Source: Bacteroidales bacterium
GTDB lineage: Bacteria; Bacteroidota; Bacteroidia; Bacteroidales; UBA932
Assembly: GCA_017634595.1 (NCBI GenBank)
Contig: JAGBNC010000015.1
Location: 1 to 64,000 of the forward strand
DNA: 64,000 nt
Direction: 5' to 3'
The notes under the pieces: model-generated
The model's input: only the letters and a program-made list of their open reading frames with translations
Told to the model about the DNA's origin: nothing
The model's database searches: none
Position numbers and translations under genes: made by a program
In this document: piece after piece, positions 43,396 to 52,290 of the stretch
Layout: every line of letters starts with the position of its first letter
How positions within the stretch are numbered: the stretch's first letter is position 1

Positions 43396-44138
43396 TCCAC
43401 AGAATCCTTGTAGTAGGAGGTGCTAACGGAATTGGTTTATCCATCGCCCACGAATTAGCAAATCGAGAAAGTACAGAGAAGGTGTATGTGGTGGACAAAG
43501 CACCATTAATGGAAGAGTATGCCCACCCAAAGATCCAGTCCTTCCAGTTTGACTTGACAAGCGAAGACTACTCCTTTTTCGACCGCTTTGATGATATTGA
43601 TGCGTTGATGATTACGGCAGGCTTTGGAAAGCTTGCACTATTTAAGGATGTGCCGGAGAACTACATTATGAATTCGTTTAACGTCAACACTATTCCGGTG
43701 TTGAGGTTGGTGCATAAGTTTTACGGAAAGTTGGAAGCGAAAGAGAACTTCTACTGTGGGGTGATGGTGAGTATTGCAGGGTTTATGTCTTCACCGTTCT
43801 TTGCCGTGTATGGAGCAACCAAGGCTGCGCTGAAGATTTTTATCGAAAGTGTGAACGTGGAGTTAAAGAAAGGAGGTTCTTATAATTGCATATTGAATGT
43901 GAGTCCTGGATCTATGAAAGGAACGTCATTTGCGAACACGAAAACCGACTTGTCTATTATATCCCCTTTGGCAAAAGAGATTCTCATTCATTTAGAGTCA
44001 CAAGATGACTTGTTTATTCCTCAATATGAAGATGTGTTTCGAGACGTATTGAAACGCTATTCGAGTGATTTCAGAAAGGAAGGAGAGCATTCGTATGACT
44101 ATAAGATTCACAGTGGAAGAGTCTCTAATCCTAAATAA
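43392..44138 (+). CDS. short-chain dehydrogenase/reductase
   Basis: The 248-residue product is a classical SDR: VVGGANGIGLSIAHEL (cofactor), MITAGFGKLA, and catalytic Ser/YxxxK in SIAGFMSSPFFAVYGATKAALK. It overlaps the fusion gene by ATGA and precedes the TagF-like gene, so it probably reduces or epimerises the sugar phosphate turned into a CDP-polyol. Confidence 0.88.
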   Translation: MIHRILVVGGANGIGLSIAHELANRESTEKVYVVDKAPLMEEYAHPKIQSFQFDLTSEDYSFFDRFDDIDALMITAGFGKLALFKDVPENYIMNSFNVNTIPVLRLVHKFYGKLEAKENFYCGVMVSIAGFMSSPFFAVYGATKAALKIFIESVNVELKKGGSYNCILNVSPGSMKGTSFANTKTDLSIISPLAKEILIHLESQDDLFIPQYEDVFRDVLKRYSSDFRKEGEHSYDYKIHSGRVSNPK

Positions 44139-44147
44139 ATAAAGGCA

Positions 44148-45320
44148 ATGGCTTTAACAATTATCAATGTTGTAAAGCAGAATAAGCTGCTGTATAACGC
44201 CTATTATTATGTCGGCAATGCCTTAGTAAGGTTACTCAAGTTTTTTCTACATGCAGATCCAAAGCTTATTGTCTTCAATAGTTTTGGTGGTAGAAGATAT
44301 GATGATAGTCCAAAGGCAATATATCTTTCAATGCTTGACGACCAACGATTCGCAGACTATAGGTTTGTTTGGGCTTTTGTTGAGCCGGATAAGTATTCAA
44401 TCCCCAGGGGAGAAACAATAAAAGTAGATACATTTTCGTACTATAAAACAGTTCTTAAGGCAAGAGTCTGGATTACTAACACCACAATGACGAGAGCTCT
44501 TAGTTTTAAGGGGACAAAGACATTTTATCTTAATACATGGCATGGTTCGGCAATAAAAAGAATAGGGTGTGATGCTATAGGAGATAAGACTTTTGTGTCA
44601 AAAGGCAGTAATAATACAGATCTGTATTTGGCTCAAGGCGAGTATGACAGACGGATTTTTTCCCATGCTTTTGGGATATCGCCTGAACTCGTTAAAGTTA
44701 CAGGACTCCCTAGAAATGATGAGTTAGCATCGCCTGATGTACAATCCAAAGCATATGACATAAAGCAAAGGCTATCTATTCCTAGTGAGAAGCAGGTGAT
44801 TTTATATGCTCCTACGTTTCGAGAATATGTTAAAGACGGAACTAATTACGCACTTGATCTGCCAATTAATCTTTCAAAATGGAAGGATGAACTTGGAGAT
44901 AAATATGTGTTGCTTATGCGGGCACATCCGGCAGTTGCCGCGTTGATGAATATTAAAGATAATGGTTTTGTAAAAGATGTCTCAACATATCCTCAACTTA
45001 ACGATTTGATGATTGTATCAGATGTTTTGATCTCGGACTACTCAAGTATTTTCTTTGATTATTCCATTCTTGCAAGACCTATGTTCTGCTTCGCTTATGA
45101 TTACAACATATATCAAAAAGAGCGGGGGATGTATTTTGATATAAGAAAAGATTTAGGTGACGAAATGATCGATTCGGAAGACAAACTTCTGTTTGCAATA
45201 ATAAACATGAACGAGACAAAACGAGTGGAGGCTTCAAGGAGATTTAGAGATAAATACGTTGAAAAGTATGGGACCGCAACGCGAGAAATCGTTGAACTAA
45301 TTGTAAAAGAGATTCAGTAA
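44148..45320 (+). CDS. CDP-polyol glycerophosphotransferase (TagB/TagF-like)
   Basis: The 390-residue product has the family's signature stretches: FNSFGGRRYDDSPKAIYLSM, TKTFYLNTWHGSAIKRIG, VILYAPTFREYV, LLMRAHPAV, and VLISDYSSIFFDYSILARP. It transfers polyol phosphate from a CDP-polyol to the growing glycan. The gene is AT-rich compared with the genes before it. Confidence 0.92.
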   Translation: MALTIINVVKQNKLLYNAYYYVGNALVRLLKFFLHADPKLIVFNSFGGRRYDDSPKAIYLSMLDDQRFADYRFVWAFVEPDKYSIPRGETIKVDTFSYYKTVLKARVWITNTTMTRALSFKGTKTFYLNTWHGSAIKRIGCDAIGDKTFVSKGSNNTDLYLAQGEYDRRIFSHAFGISPELVKVTGLPRNDELASPDVQSKAYDIKQRLSIPSEKQVILYAPTFREYVKDGTNYALDLPINLSKWKDELGDKYVLLMRAHPAVAALMNIKDNGFVKDVSTYPQLNDLMIVSDVLISDYSSIFFDYSILARPMFCFAYDYNIYQKERGMYFDIRKDLGDEMIDSEDKLLFAIINMNETKRVEASRRFRDKYVEKYGTATREIVELIVKEIQ

Positions 45321-45328
45321 GTTTTTCT

Positions 45329-46669
45329 ATGAGAGTTTTAATATTGTCAGTTGACCCTTGGTGTCAAAACAATAGTTTTGGAAATACATACTCTAACATT
45401 TTCGGAAAGATTGATAATGTTGAGATAGGTCATATCTATCTACTTGATGGGTTGCCGGATGGAGATAAGAACGTGTCTCGTTATTATCAGATTTCAGAGA
45501 GTAGAATTATTAAAAGCGCTTTGCGCCCATTCGTGAAAGACAAGGGTGTAGGTTGTGAGGTGCATGCTTCTGACGGCTCGACAAATGACAATACTACTTC
45601 GAATGTTTCAAAGAATAAAAAAGGTGTTTATGATAAGCTCCTTAGCTTTGGAAAGAAACATCATTGGCGGTCGATGTTCATAGCGAGAGAAATAGCATGG
45701 AAGTTAGGTAGAGTTAATTATGAAAGTTTATTTGCTTTCATTGAAGATTTTAAGCCTGATATCTTTTTGCTAGCCTACTATTATGTCTATAATAGCAATC
45801 GCATAGCTTATCGTATAAAGCAGCGTTTTGATATTCCGATGGTAATGATTATGATGATGGACCATTATTCATTAAATCGGGTGTCTTGGAACCCTGTTTT
45901 CTGGTTTGATCGCTTCGCCAAAAGAGCTCGGATACGAACGTTAGTCAAAGAGTCTGAAATGATGTATGTTATTTCAAAGAGATTGAAAGATGAATTGGAA
46001 AGAGACTTACGTATTCCTTGTCAAGTCCTCTATAAGATTCCTGATGAAAACAGAGCATTTTATCCATATCTGTCGACTGCGGGAACAGTGAAATACCTTT
46101 TTACCGGAAATATTTATGCTAATAGGTGGAAATCTCTCGCAATGCTTTCATTTGAATTGAAAAGACAGGGTGGAGGTAAGTTGGATATATATACTTCAAC
46201 TCCTATTTCCAAAGAGATGGACGCTGCTTTAAATATTCCTGGTGTTTCAGAAGTTCATAAACCCGTGCCTCAAGGTGAAGTAATCAGATTACAAAATTAT
46301 GCAGATGTCTTAGTTCACGTTGAAGCATTTGATAAAAAAAACAAATCATTAGTTAGGTGTGCTATTTCAACGAAAATAATGGATTATTTGAGTGTTGGAA
46401 GGTGTATTTTGGCAATTGGTCCTTCTGATATATCCTCTATGGAATATTTAATTGACAATGATTTAGCTTTATATGCCTATGACGAATGTAAACTGGGAGA
46501 AATCGTGAGAAAGATCAATTCTGACCATACCGTGCTCGATAGTTATGCTGCTAAAGTAAATGAATATGCAAAAAAACAACTTGATGCCAAGCAATTGCGA
46601 AAAGCAGTATATGATAGTTTGCAACAGGTCATTGACCATTATAAGCATAATTTAGGAGAAGTCTCCTGA
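45329..46669 (+). CDS. glycosyltransferase (GT-B fold)
   Basis: The 446-residue product has no transmembrane segment and a C-terminal GT-B-like region (KYLFTGNIYANRWKSLAML, LDIYTSTPISKEMDAAL, VPQGEVIRLQNYADVLVHVEAFD, TKIMDYLSVGRCILAIGPSD). A low-complexity insert (SDGSTNDNTTSNVSKNKK) lies near residue 80. AT-rich. Acceptor and donor unknown. Confidence 0.75.
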   Translation: MRVLILSVDPWCQNNSFGNTYSNIFGKIDNVEIGHIYLLDGLPDGDKNVSRYYQISESRIIKSALRPFVKDKGVGCEVHASDGSTNDNTTSNVSKNKKGVYDKLLSFGKKHHWRSMFIAREIAWKLGRVNYESLFAFIEDFKPDIFLLAYYYVYNSNRIAYRIKQRFDIPMVMIMMMDHYSLNRVSWNPVFWFDRFAKRARIRTLVKESEMMYVISKRLKDELERDLRIPCQVLYKIPDENRAFYPYLSTAGTVKYLFTGNIYANRWKSLAMLSFELKRQGGGKLDIYTSTPISKEMDAALNIPGVSEVHKPVPQGEVIRLQNYADVLVHVEAFDKKNKSLVRCAISTKIMDYLSVGRCILAIGPSDISSMEYLIDNDLALYAYDECKLGEIVRKINSDHTVLDSYAAKVNEYAKKQLDAKQLRKAVYDSLQQVIDHYKHNLGEVS

Positions 46670-46690
46670 GATAATAAAGAACCTGTCACT

Positions 46691-48409
46691 TTGAAATCAT
46701 TTGTATTAGCACTCCTACTTACTATCCAGTGCTCATTACTGGCACAGCCAGTGTTCAATGTTAAAGATTACGGAGCGGTGGGGAATGGAAAAACCAATGA
46801 TATTGCCGCTTTTAGAAAAGCGGCTTTGCAGGTTTGCCAGAACGGAGGTGGAACGATCGTGTTCGAGTCTGGAAAGACGTATCTTGTGAAAATTGACGAT
46901 GTTACTGATGAGCGCCCTGTAAACGGAGCGCAGTCCAACGCGACCATCATGGCCTTCAAAGACTGCAAAAACGTAAAGGTCGAAATGAACGGGGCGACTA
47001 TCAAACTTGTTCCCAATCACAGAATGGAATATGTTTTCTTCCACTTCCTTAATTGCGATAATTTCACTTTAACTGGTGGAACACTCGTAGGAGATGCTGA
47101 TGCACATAATTATTCGGATATTGTCCGTTACGGTAAAAAACAGAAGTCATCCCATGAATGGGGCTTTGGGGTGTTGGTAAATGGCTCGAGGGGTACTATC
47201 CGCAATATGATTATCACCAATATGACTGGAGACGGCATCAAATCCGGAAGCATCAACCTCAAGAACAAGGGGATATTCCATACAACATTGGATCTTTACG
47301 ATACTGAAATTTCATATTGTCGTAGGAATGGGATTGCAGTCCTGTCTTCATTGGGGACCAACATTGTAAATACCAATATCCATCATATCGGGACGTATGG
47401 GGCATTAAAAGGGACGGCTCCTCAAGCGGGAATCGATTTAGAATATGAGGATGGTGTAGGCGATAAGGGCTCTGTCACTATAAGAAATTGCAGAATAACT
47501 GACTGTACGCAAAAAGTTATTTCCGCTTCCAACTCCACCCCTCCCGTCCCAGATAGTTTCCTTATTGAGGACTGCTATCTCGAAGGATCGAGCTTCCAGG
47601 TTTACCACGTGAAAAAAGCCAAGTCGAAAGTCATACGCAATTGTACGGTGGTCTGTTGTCCTATCCACCTGGGAGATGCCGATGTGGAGAATACGAAGTT
47701 TGACCTGGGACTCGGAGTTCATTACGTGTCAGGTGGTCATTACAAGAATTGCGAGTTTATCGGAACATTGGAGAAATCGGAATCAAATTACGGCTGTACG
47801 TTAGCCGGAACGAATCTGAATGAGACCGTGTTTGAGAACTGCTCTTTTTCGGATATCAGAGCCGCTAACAACAATTCTCCGTCGTATCAAGGATTTGCCG
47901 GATATCATTTTCCGCTGCGGGCTGTCTTTAAGAATTGCACAATTAGCAACTGCTCCTTTGTAAGAGGGAATGAGAAGAATGCGTCATCGTTCGCTTTCTA
48001 CGATTCGAAGTTAACAGACGGCTGTATGATCTATAACTTAAGTGAAAACATCCCTATAACATTCGAGCAGTGTGAACTGACGGATGTGTCGGCTTATCAG
48101 ACCCAGACGGGACGATTCATTTTCAAGAATTCGAAACTCGTCCAGAAAGACAAGTCAATGTCACAGCCGCTTCTTCTTTTTGGTAATAATAGCTTTGAAA
48201 GATGTACTATTGTGGATGAGGTCGGTTTCCCGGCAGCCTCTGCAAAGAGGCACGGAGTCAAGGCTTATAAAGTTGAAGCTGTTCGCACAGATTTCACATT
48301 TGATTCCGACAATGTGAAAACGGAGGGAATGACTCTGAAAAGGGGGAAAGTACACGGTGTGTCGAAATCCTCGTTCAAAGGGACTCAACGTTCTGTAAAA
48401 TTCAAATAA
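46691..48409 (+). CDS. exported pectate-lyase-fold (right-handed beta-helix) protein
   Basis: The gene starts with TTG at 46691 (no in-frame ATG before the upstream stop). A signal peptide ending SLLAQ precedes the Pectate_lyase_3 N-terminal motif VFNVKDYGAVGNGKTNDIAAFRKAA; the rest is beta-helix repeats with many NC/G turns. It is 572 residues. It may be a polysaccharide lyase, hydrolase or epimerase acting on the capsule outside the cell; catalytic residues were not identified. Confidence 0.82.
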   Translation: MKSFVLALLLTIQCSLLAQPVFNVKDYGAVGNGKTNDIAAFRKAALQVCQNGGGTIVFESGKTYLVKIDDVTDERPVNGAQSNATIMAFKDCKNVKVEMNGATIKLVPNHRMEYVFFHFLNCDNFTLTGGTLVGDADAHNYSDIVRYGKKQKSSHEWGFGVLVNGSRGTIRNMIITNMTGDGIKSGSINLKNKGIFHTTLDLYDTEISYCRRNGIAVLSSLGTNIVNTNIHHIGTYGALKGTAPQAGIDLEYEDGVGDKGSVTIRNCRITDCTQKVISASNSTPPVPDSFLIEDCYLEGSSFQVYHVKKAKSKVIRNCTVVCCPIHLGDADVENTKFDLGLGVHYVSGGHYKNCEFIGTLEKSESNYGCTLAGTNLNETVFENCSFSDIRAANNNSPSYQGFAGYHFPLRAVFKNCTISNCSFVRGNEKNASSFAFYDSKLTDGCMIYNLSENIPITFEQCELTDVSAYQTQTGRFIFKNSKLVQKDKSMSQPLLLFGNNSFERCTIVDEVGFPAASAKRHGVKAYKVEAVRTDFTFDSDNVKTEGMTLKRGKVHGVSKSSFKGTQRSVKFK

Positions 48410-48415
48410 AATAGA

Positions 48416-49564
48416 ATGGATAAGAAAAAGATTATCAGAGCCTCGACAGTTCCCCAGTCATTGGATGTGTTCTGCAAGGGAATGCTCAAGGAACTGTCAG
48501 AAAAATACGAGGTTGTTGCGTTGTCCTCGCCAGGAGAGCCGCTGGACAGGGTGAGAGAACGTGAGAGGGTACGTACCATTGCAGTGCCTATGGAACGGCA
48601 TATCTCCTTGATGAAAGACCTGAAAGCCTTGCTGGCAATGATTAAGACGCTTCGCAAGGAGCGCCCGTATATGATCCATAGTATGACCCCCAAGGCAGGA
48701 CTGCTTTGTATGGTGGCGGGAAAGATGACAGGCGTGCCGGTACGCATCCATACCTTCACAGGTTTGGTGTGGCCTACATCTACAGGACTGAAACGCAAGA
48801 TACTGATGCTGACGGACAAGCTGACTTGTGCCTGTGCTACCAACATTATTCCCGAAGGCCAGGGCGTGAAGAACGACCTGATTGCTGGCAAGATTACCAA
48901 GAAACCGCTGAAGGTGCTGGGGTATGGCAATGTGATGGGCGTGGATATGGAGCATTTCTCCCGGAGACCCGAGGTGTTGAAACTTGCGGAAGAACTGAAA
49001 CTGCGGGACGAATCAAAGTTCACGTTCCTGTTTGTAGGACGTATCGTGAAGGACAAAGGGATTAATGAACTTGTGGGTGCGTTCAAAAAGCTCTATAGCG
49101 AGTATCCTTACATTCGGTTAATACTGGTGGGGCCTTATGAGGATAACCTCGACCCGATCAGTCAGGAATCCCGCGATGCGATAAGCGCATACGATGACAT
49201 CGTTGCTGTAGGCAAGAAGATGGGAGAAGAGTTGTTGGCTTATTATGCGGCTGCTGACTGCTTTGTGATGCCCAGCTATCGTGAAGGGTTCCCCAACACG
49301 GTGCTTGAAGCCGGTGCAATGGGGCTGGCCTCAATCGTGACTGATATCAATGGTTCACGGGAGATCATCGTGGATGGCGAGAACGGAATGATTGTACCGC
49401 CTCAGAATGAAGAACGGCTCTATCAGGCGATGAAGGTTATGCTGACCTCACCGGCTGACAGGGAGAAACTGGCAGGCAAAGCCCGCAAGATGATAGCGGA
49501 CAGGTTTGATCAGGGCTTTGTCAGGAAGTGCTTGTATGAGTACTATGATGAGGTGATTAAGTAG
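48416..49564 (+). CDS. glycosyltransferase family 4
   Basis: The 382-residue GT-B enzyme has the GT4 C-terminal motif EX7E in MPSYREGFPNTVLEAGAMGLASI, FLFVGRIVKDKGINELVGAF and MHSMTPKAGLLCMVAGKMTGVPVRIHTFTGLVW-like sequence near residue 85. It probably adds the second sugar onto the product of the phosphoglycosyl transferase just downstream. Confidence 0.92.
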   Translation: MDKKKIIRASTVPQSLDVFCKGMLKELSEKYEVVALSSPGEPLDRVRERERVRTIAVPMERHISLMKDLKALLAMIKTLRKERPYMIHSMTPKAGLLCMVAGKMTGVPVRIHTFTGLVWPTSTGLKRKILMLTDKLTCACATNIIPEGQGVKNDLIAGKITKKPLKVLGYGNVMGVDMEHFSRRPEVLKLAEELKLRDESKFTFLFVGRIVKDKGINELVGAFKKLYSEYPYIRLILVGPYEDNLDPISQESRDAISAYDDIVAVGKKMGEELLAYYAAADCFVMPSYREGFPNTVLEAGAMGLASIVTDINGSREIIVDGENGMIVPPQNEERLYQAMKVMLTSPADREKLAGKARKMIADRFDQGFVRKCLYEYYDEVIK

Positions 49565-49582
49565 CAAATAAAAAAACACTTT

Positions 49583-50239
49583 ATGTATAAACACTTTTTC
49601 AAAAGATTCTTTGATTTCTGCATCTCGTTGGTGGCACTGATCATCGTGTCGCCCATCATCATCGTGGTGGCCATCTGGCTCCATTTTGCCAACAAAGGCG
49701 CAGGGGCTTGGTTCCTGCAAGAGCGTCCCGGAAAGGACGGGAAGATTTTCAAGGTGATCAAGTTCAAGACGATGACGGACGAGCGTGGGCCGGACGGTGA
49801 GCTGCTTTCGAATGCAGAGCGACTGACGAAGGTGGGGCGCTTTGTAAGGGCAGCCTCGTTGGACGAGCTGCCACAGCTGATCAACGTGGTGAAGGGCGAT
49901 ATGGCGCTGATAGGACCTCGTCCGCTGCTGACGTGGTTCCTTCCGCTCTATGACGAGACGCAGATGCGTCGGCACGAGGTGCGTCCGGGCATTACGGGAT
50001 GGGCTCAGGTGAACGGAAGGAATACGGTGACGTATGGTGAGAAGTTCAAATACGACGTGTGGTATGTGGACCACCTGACTATGGGACTCGACATCAAGAT
50101 ATTGTGGATGACGGTGATGAACGTTATCAAGCGCAAGGACATAGGAAACGGACTCCAGAACGAAGTGGATGATTTGGGCTGGGGAGAAAGAAAGAAAGAG
50201 GCCGAGAAGTTATTTGAAGATAATTATCGTAACAAATAA
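49583..50239 (+). CDS. initiating phosphoglycosyl transferase 1 (PglC/WcaJ type)
   Basis: The 218-residue small-type bacterial sugar transferase has one N-terminal membrane helix (FDFCISLVALIIVSPIIIVVAIW), the catalytic Asp-Glu in SLDELPQLINVVKGDMALIGPRPLL and RPGITGWAQVNGRNTVTYG. It transfers a sugar-1-phosphate to undecaprenyl phosphate, starting repeat-unit synthesis. It is grouped with an epimerase and aminotransferase, suggesting an amino-deoxy sugar start. Confidence 0.94.
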   Translation: MYKHFFKRFFDFCISLVALIIVSPIIIVVAIWLHFANKGAGAWFLQERPGKDGKIFKVIKFKTMTDERGPDGELLSNAERLTKVGRFVRAASLDELPQLINVVKGDMALIGPRPLLTWFLPLYDETQMRRHEVRPGITGWAQVNGRNTVTYGEKFKYDVWYVDHLTMGLDIKILWMTVMNVIKRKDIGNGLQNEVDDLGWGERKKEAEKLFEDNYRNK

Positions 50240-50250
50240 CAACACTAATT

Positions 50251-51252
50251 ATGGAAAGAAAGAAAATAATTATCTTTGGTGCAACAGGCAACGTGGGGTC
50301 GTACCTTACACTGTATGCTTTGAATTTCTTCAACAAGGACGATTATGAGGTGATTGCCTCGGGACGTCGCAAAACGGATTTCTGGACCAAGCAGGGTGTG
50401 CCTTACTACTCTGTGGACCTGACAAAGGCAGAGGACTTTGATGTGCTGCCGAAGGAGAATGTCTATGCCGTGATTCATCTGGCAGCGGAGATACCGTCGT
50501 ATATGAACGAATACCATCCCCGCAAGTACATAGACAGCATTGTGGTGGGAACGACCAATGTGCTGGAGTACTGCCGCAAGGTGAAGGCCGACCGAATAAT
50601 GTTCAGCCAGACGGTGTTCGACGTGTCGCTCTATCCCAGCGACCACGTGCTTGACCCGTATGACAAGCCCAACTTTTCCTACACGGGCGACCATGCCGTG
50701 TATGTGATTGCGAAGAACTGTGCCATCGAGATGATGGAACACTACTACCAGGAGTTTGGTGTCAAGAAGTTTGTGTTCCGCTTTCCGACCATCTATGAAT
50801 ACAGCCCATACCAGTACTACTTCCCGAATGGCGTGAAGACGATGCGTCCGCTGTATCAGCAAATCAACAAAGCCATCAAGGGCGAGCCGCTGACCATCTG
50901 GGGTGACAGGAACTATGCCAAAGATATGGTGCACGTGTATGACTGTGCACAGATGATTTGCAAGGCTGTGCTGGCTGATCGAGAAGGTGGCTTCTACAAT
51001 GTGGGAACAGGTATTCCTGTGACGCTGCAGCAGCAGTGCGAAGCCATCATCGACGTGTTCTCGCCCAAGGACCATCCTTCGACGATTGAGTATGTGGACC
51101 CCGACCGCAAGAGCGGTGGCGGGTTCCTGATGGACATCACCAATGCCAAGGAGGAACTGGGCTATGAGCCGGTGTACGATGTGCACAAATTGTTTGAAAA
51201 CTATAAAGAGGAAATGGCTATTGATCGTTTCCTGGAACTGAGAGGAAAATAA
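50251..51252 (+). CDS. NAD-dependent epimerase/reductase
   Basis: The 333-residue extended SDR starts with IIIFGATGNVGSYLTLYAL and has HLAAEIPSYMNEYHPRKYIDS, with a YTGDHAVYVIAKNCAIEMME region in the YxxxK position. The VFRFPTIYEYSPYQYY segment is unlike GalE; it may be a 4-reductase or epimerase on a deoxy sugar. It is followed immediately by the aminotransferase-like gene. Confidence 0.85.
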   Translation: MERKKIIIFGATGNVGSYLTLYALNFFNKDDYEVIASGRRKTDFWTKQGVPYYSVDLTKAEDFDVLPKENVYAVIHLAAEIPSYMNEYHPRKYIDSIVVGTTNVLEYCRKVKADRIMFSQTVFDVSLYPSDHVLDPYDKPNFSYTGDHAVYVIAKNCAIEMMEHYYQEFGVKKFVFRFPTIYEYSPYQYYFPNGVKTMRPLYQQINKAIKGEPLTIWGDRNYAKDMVHVYDCAQMICKAVLADREGGFYNVGTGIPVTLQQQCEAIIDVFSPKDHPSTIEYVDPDRKSGGGFLMDITNAKEELGYEPVYDVHKLFENYKEEMAIDRFLELRGK

Positions 51253-52287
51253 GTGAAAGAATTCGGATCTGACTTCCACTACATCGCACCGACAGGTGTA
51301 AGCAATACCCTACAAGACTTCTTCCCGTCCGCTAACTACTATGCGGACGGGAGGCAAGCCTTGATTGACCTATACAGGTCGCAGGGCTGGCAGCGGTTTT
51401 GGGTGCCGGAGTATTTCTGTTATGACGTGATAGAGTCGCTGAAAGAAGCAGGACTGGAGCTGGTGTTCTATACGGATTATCCTGACTACCACGATGACAG
51501 CAAGACTATAGAGGCTATTCAGCGGAAGGGACATTTTCGCCCGACGGATGCTATTTTGCGTGTGAACTACTTCGGGATGCGTTCGTATTGCAGTACGGAT
51601 AAGCTGATGGTGCCCGTAGTGGAAGACCATACCCACGACCTGATTAGCGGATGGGCTATCAATAGTCACGCGGATTGGTGTATTGCCTCGTTGAGAAAGT
51701 CGCTTCCAATACCGGAAGGGGGAATGTTGTGGTCGCCTGTGGGACTGGAATTGCCTATGGCGCCAGCGGTCTCCGAGGAGAATGAGAAGATTGCTGCTAC
51801 TCGTTGGGAGGCGATGAGGTTGAAAGCTCGTTATCTGGCAGGGGAGGAAGTAGAGAAGGTGGCTTTCAGGGCCGGATTCGTAGATACAGAAGAGTATTTC
51901 GACAGGGCTGATGTCTGTGCCTTGGATGTTGAAAGCCAGAAGTTTTTGCAGTTGTTTGATATTCGTGACTGGTACAAACGGAAATGGGAGAACTGGGAAC
52001 TGCTACGGGACATCAAGAAAGACGGTGTCCGTGTGCTGCGGCCCGAGAATAGAGGATGCTGTCCCTTCTCGCTGATACTGGTCTTTACGACAGGAGAGGA
52101 GAGAGACAGGGTGCGCAAGGCACTGATTGAGAAACAAATCTATCCGGCTATCCTGTGGAATGTGCCGGAAGTGACAGAAGGTGAAGTGTTCAAAATGTCA
52201 AGAGGGATTCTGTCCATCCATTGCGACGCGAGATATACGAAGGAAGATATCCTTCAAATGAAAAGTATTATTGAATCAACTCTATAA
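51253..52287 (+). CDS. DegT-like PLP-dependent aminotransferase, divergent
   Basis: The 344-residue product starts at GTG directly after the epimerase stop. Fold-type I features: ANYYADGRQALIDLYRSQG, VPVVEDHTHDLISGW, and a likely PLP lysine in CIASLRKSLPIPEGGML. Such variants occur in capsule loci and aminate keto-sugars. A perfect 9-base-pair hairpin lies in its early coding region (51324-51351). Confidence 0.78.
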   Translation: MKEFGSDFHYIAPTGVSNTLQDFFPSANYYADGRQALIDLYRSQGWQRFWVPEYFCYDVIESLKEAGLELVFYTDYPDYHDDSKTIEAIQRKGHFRPTDAILRVNYFGMRSYCSTDKLMVPVVEDHTHDLISGWAINSHADWCIASLRKSLPIPEGGMLWSPVGLELPMAPAVSEENEKIAATRWEAMRLKARYLAGEEVEKVAFRAGFVDTEEYFDRADVCALDVESQKFLQLFDIRDWYKRKWENWELLRDIKKDGVRVLRPENRGCCPFSLILVFTTGEERDRVRKALIEKQIYPAILWNVPEVTEGEVFKMSRGILSIHCDARYTKEDILQMKSIIESTL

Positions 52288-52290
52288 GCA

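Noticed and set aside
50245-51279. 344-codon minus-strand frame opposite the epimerase
   Set aside because: Antisense to a complete SDR gene, with low-quality His-rich translation.
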